Positions 61,429 through 64,000 of a stretch of 64,000 nt of DNA are shown piece by piece. The notes under the pieces were generated by a model. That model did no database searches and was not told the origin of the DNA. It saw nothing but the letters and a program-made list of their open reading frames with translations. Every line of letters starts with the position of its first letter. Position 1 is the stretch's first letter. The position numbers and the translations under genes were made by a program. The stretch lies in NCBI GenBank assembly GCA_032164245.1, contig JAVMKO010000010.1, positions 45,344,848 to 45,408,847 on the forward strand. Reading direction: 5' to 3'. Origin of the DNA: Sternotherus odoratus (lineage: Eukaryota > Chordata > Testudines > Kinosternidae).

Positions 61429-64000
61429 GCCAGACCGGTTCCTCGGATCCCGACAGAAGTATTTACAACTGGCCCCGGGGAGCCGATGGTCTGTATGAAT
61501 GTGGGAGGCCAGTTCATAGACTTTCTAATTGATACAGGAGCTACCAGGTCTGTGGTTAACACTAAAGTAGCCCCTGAAAGCCAACAACAAACCACTATCG
61601 TTGGAGCAACAGGACAAACAAAACCCTGTCCCTATTTACAAGAGAGAGCATGTAAATTAGGAAGCCACGTTGTTACCCACAAACTTCTCTATATACCTGA
61701 ATGTCCCATTCCCCTCCTTGGGAAAGATATGCTATCAAAACTCAGAGCCACTCTCACCTTTGATAGTGATGGAAACATGAAAATGCAATTAGGAGAAAAA
61801 CCATCCCCAACTCAAAGTCTTATGTTAGCACTCCCCGTAAAAGAAGAATGGCGACTTTACACCTCCATGAAAAATAGACAAGATTGGCAAACTTTCAATA
61901 TCCCAGGTGTATGGGCAAAAGATAATCCACCTGGACTGGCAGTTGACATCCCTCCTATAGTCATTGATCTGAAACCCATGGCAACTCCTGTCTCCATTCC
62001 CCAATATCCTCTACCTCGAAAAGCAGTAATTGGCATACATGAACACTTACAAAAATTGTCAGACACTGGTATTATCATCAAATGCCAGTCAGCCTGGAAT
62101 ACTCCCTTGCTACCTGTGAAGAAGCCTGATAAAAGCTTCCGACCTGTACATGACTTACGGGCCGTGAATAAAAGAGTGATCCCATTACACCCAGTAGTAC
62201 CAAATCCCTACACTCTTCTCAGTTTGGTACCAGCTAATGCCAAATGGTTCTCAGTGCTAGATCTTAAAGACGCCTTCTTCTGTCTTCGGATTGCACCCAT
62301 CAGTCAGCCTATTTTCGCTTTTCAATGGGAACACCCTGATACTGGTCAAAAGACTCATATGACATGGGCACGTCTCCCACAGGGATTCTGTAACTCACCC
62401 TCCTTATTCGGACAAGCCCTAGCCCAAGACTTGGTGCCTCTCACACAAGGAGGCAACCGCTGAAACATCCTCCAATATGCTGACGACCTTCTAGTAGCTA
62501 CTCGTACCTACACTGAATGCACAGAGGCTACTGCTAATCTCTTAAAACATCTCTATCTCAAAGGTTACAAGGTTTCTAAGAAAAAGGCTCAGCTAGTACA
62601 ACAAGAAGTAAAATATCTGGGATTTAAGCTCACAAAAGGAATCCGCATGCTGGACATTGAAAGAAAAGAGGCAGTCTGTGCCATTCCTACCCCTACAAGC
62701 AGACGCCAAGTGCGCGAGTTTTTAGGAGCTGCTGGCTTCTGCCGTCTTTGGATCCCTAACTATGCTACACTAGCTAAACCCCTTCATGAGGCCACAAAAG
62801 GCGGGGCCGCAGATCCCTTTATTTGGACAGAAACACAACAAAAAGGGTTTGAAGATATCAAGTCTGCCCTGATGACAGCCCCTGCGTTAGGCCTCCCTGA
62901 TTTGGAAAAACCTTTCATACTGTATGTAGGAGAGAGAAAAGGTATTGCAGTTGGTGTCTTAACCCAGACCATTGGTAGCTGGCCGCGACCAGTAGCATAC
63001 TTCTCTAAGCAACTAGACACTGTAATACAAGGATGGCCACCCTGCCTACGTGCCGTAGCTGCAGCTGCCCTTCTTGCTGAAGAGGCAAGTAAACTCACCC
63101 TAGGACAACCAATCTCCTTAAAGTGCCCACATGCTGTGGTCACCCTAATGGAACACAGGGGCCATCATTGGATGACAAACACCAAACTCCTCAAGTATGA
63201 AAGTATATTAGTAGACAATCCTTCTGTTGCCATCTCTGTCTGTTCCACCCTTAATCCTGCAACTATACTGCCAGTAGAAGAAAATCCCACTGAGAAACAT
63301 GATTGCCTTCAGGTCATGGAAGAAGTTTATTCTAGCCGACCTGACTTACTGGATACACCTTTAGCTACACCTGACTCTGTCCTTTTCACCGATGGTAGTA
63401 GTTTCATTGATCAAGGTCAACGTCTGGCAGGGTATGCCATAGTCAATAATCAAGGCACTGTTTGTGAAGCAAAGGCACTTCCTCCTGGCACCTCCGCCCA
63501 GAAGGCTGAGCTGGTCGCCCTCCGTCGAGCACTTAAGCTAGCAACAGGGCAAAAGGTCAATGTTTACACTGACTCAAAATATGCCTTCCTAACACTCCAT
63601 GCCCATGGTGCCATATATAGGGAAAGAGGACTTCTGACTTCAAACGGACAGAAAATAAAACATACAGATGAAATTCTGGCCCTTCTCGATGCTGTTTGGA
63701 TGCCCAAACAAGTTGCTGTAATGCACTGCAAAGGACACCAACATGGTGAGGATCCTGTCGCAAAAGGAAACCGACAGGCAGATGAAGAAGCAAAGAATGC
63801 AGCGCGTCAACAATCCCCAGCTATTCATATCCAGCACCTCAACGTGACTGAAATGATTCCTGCTGAAGTACACTACACTGCACAAGAACAACTTTGGGCT
63901 GAACAGGAAAAAGGAGTAAAGCAATCAGGTTTATATGTCTTGCCAAATAATAAAATTTTCCTGCCTGCAGTAGTAGCTTGGGAATTGATCCAGGAATTAC
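61429..64000 (+). pseudogene. pol: pro-pol of gammaretrovirus-like ERV, one in-frame TGA, truncated by the window end
   Basis: Same frame as gag, so expression would need UAG readthrough. Protease has LIDTGATRS with the catalytic Asp at 61531-61533. RT has LDLKDAFF (Asp at 62260-62262), LPQGFCNSP (from 62374) and YADD (62476-62487), where murine leukaemia virus has YVDD. TGA at 62461-62463 lies just before YADD; it is again a possible CGA decay. RNase H keeps all four acidic residues: Asp 63391, Glu 63508, Asp 63571 and Asp 63781 (codon starts). The final bases enter the integrase N-terminal region, and its HHCC finger is not reached. No frameshift was found from 62464 to the end. Confidence 0.88.

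Larger units (their letters stand above)
58498..64000 (+). mobile_element. Endogenous gammaretrovirus-like provirus, 5' part (continues beyond the window)
   Basis: The order is LTR, tRNA-Pro primer site, leader with splice donor, gag, protease, RT, RNase H and start of integrase, all in one frame as in gammaretroviruses. Two in-frame TGA codons (60460 in gag, 62461 in pol) are the only interruptions seen, besides the UAG at the gag-pol border. The rest of integrase, env and the 3' LTR lie outside. The low damage suggests a fairly recent insertion. Confidence 0.9.

Overview
This is a vertebrate nuclear genomic window, most likely from a turtle. It has spliced vertebrate genes with GT-AG introns, a MIR, a CR1 3' end, and interspersed families that I associate from memory with turtle genomes: the 'gaagtgggc...cacgaaagctt' SINE, the TAGGGTGACCAGAT MITE and the CAGGGCCGGCGACA MITE. 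The species call is inference, because no search was possible.

Layout. (1) 158-15592, + strand: the last 13 coding exons of CLCN7, the lysosomal 2Cl-/H+ exchanger ClC-7 (about 440 C-terminal residues: end of the membrane domain and both CBS domains), followed by a 3' UTR of about 1.6 kb or more. Introns carry a CR1, a SINE, a MITE and two hAT-type elements. (2) 17.2-32.0 kb: intergenic and repeat-rich. It contains a minus-strand LTR retrotransposon (23044-25883, TSD GAGAC) with a 626-codon open frame of unknown function. (3) 32.0-38.0 kb, minus strand: PERCC1, the enteroendocrine regulator mutated in human congenital diarrhoea. The 277-residue reading frame lies in one exon, and I can trace a probable upstream non-coding exon and TATA promoter about 4.5 kb away. 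CLCN7 and PERCC1 are convergent, as I recall for human 16p13.3, but no CCDC154 is recognisable between them. (4) 38-54 kb: upstream of PERCC1, no gene found. It holds a pair of hAT-type MITEs with perfect 8-bp TSDs, solo LTRs, old SINEs and several AT-rich stretches that could be enhancers. (5) 54.4-57.1 kb, minus strand: a decayed Ty3/Gypsy pol that has lost the core of RT and RNase H and carries a nested solo LTR. (6) 58.5-64.0 kb, + strand: the 5' part of a gammaretrovirus-like endogenous retrovirus (LTR, tRNA-Pro primer site, gag, protease, RT, RNase H, start of integrase). It is open except for one in-frame TGA in gag and one in pol, and runs off the window.

The two host genes are ordinary conserved genes. 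The most unusual material is the intact ORF in the tRNA-Ser-primed LTR element, the nearly intact ERV with a UAG readthrough gag-pol junction, and the PERCC1 promoter and upstream region.
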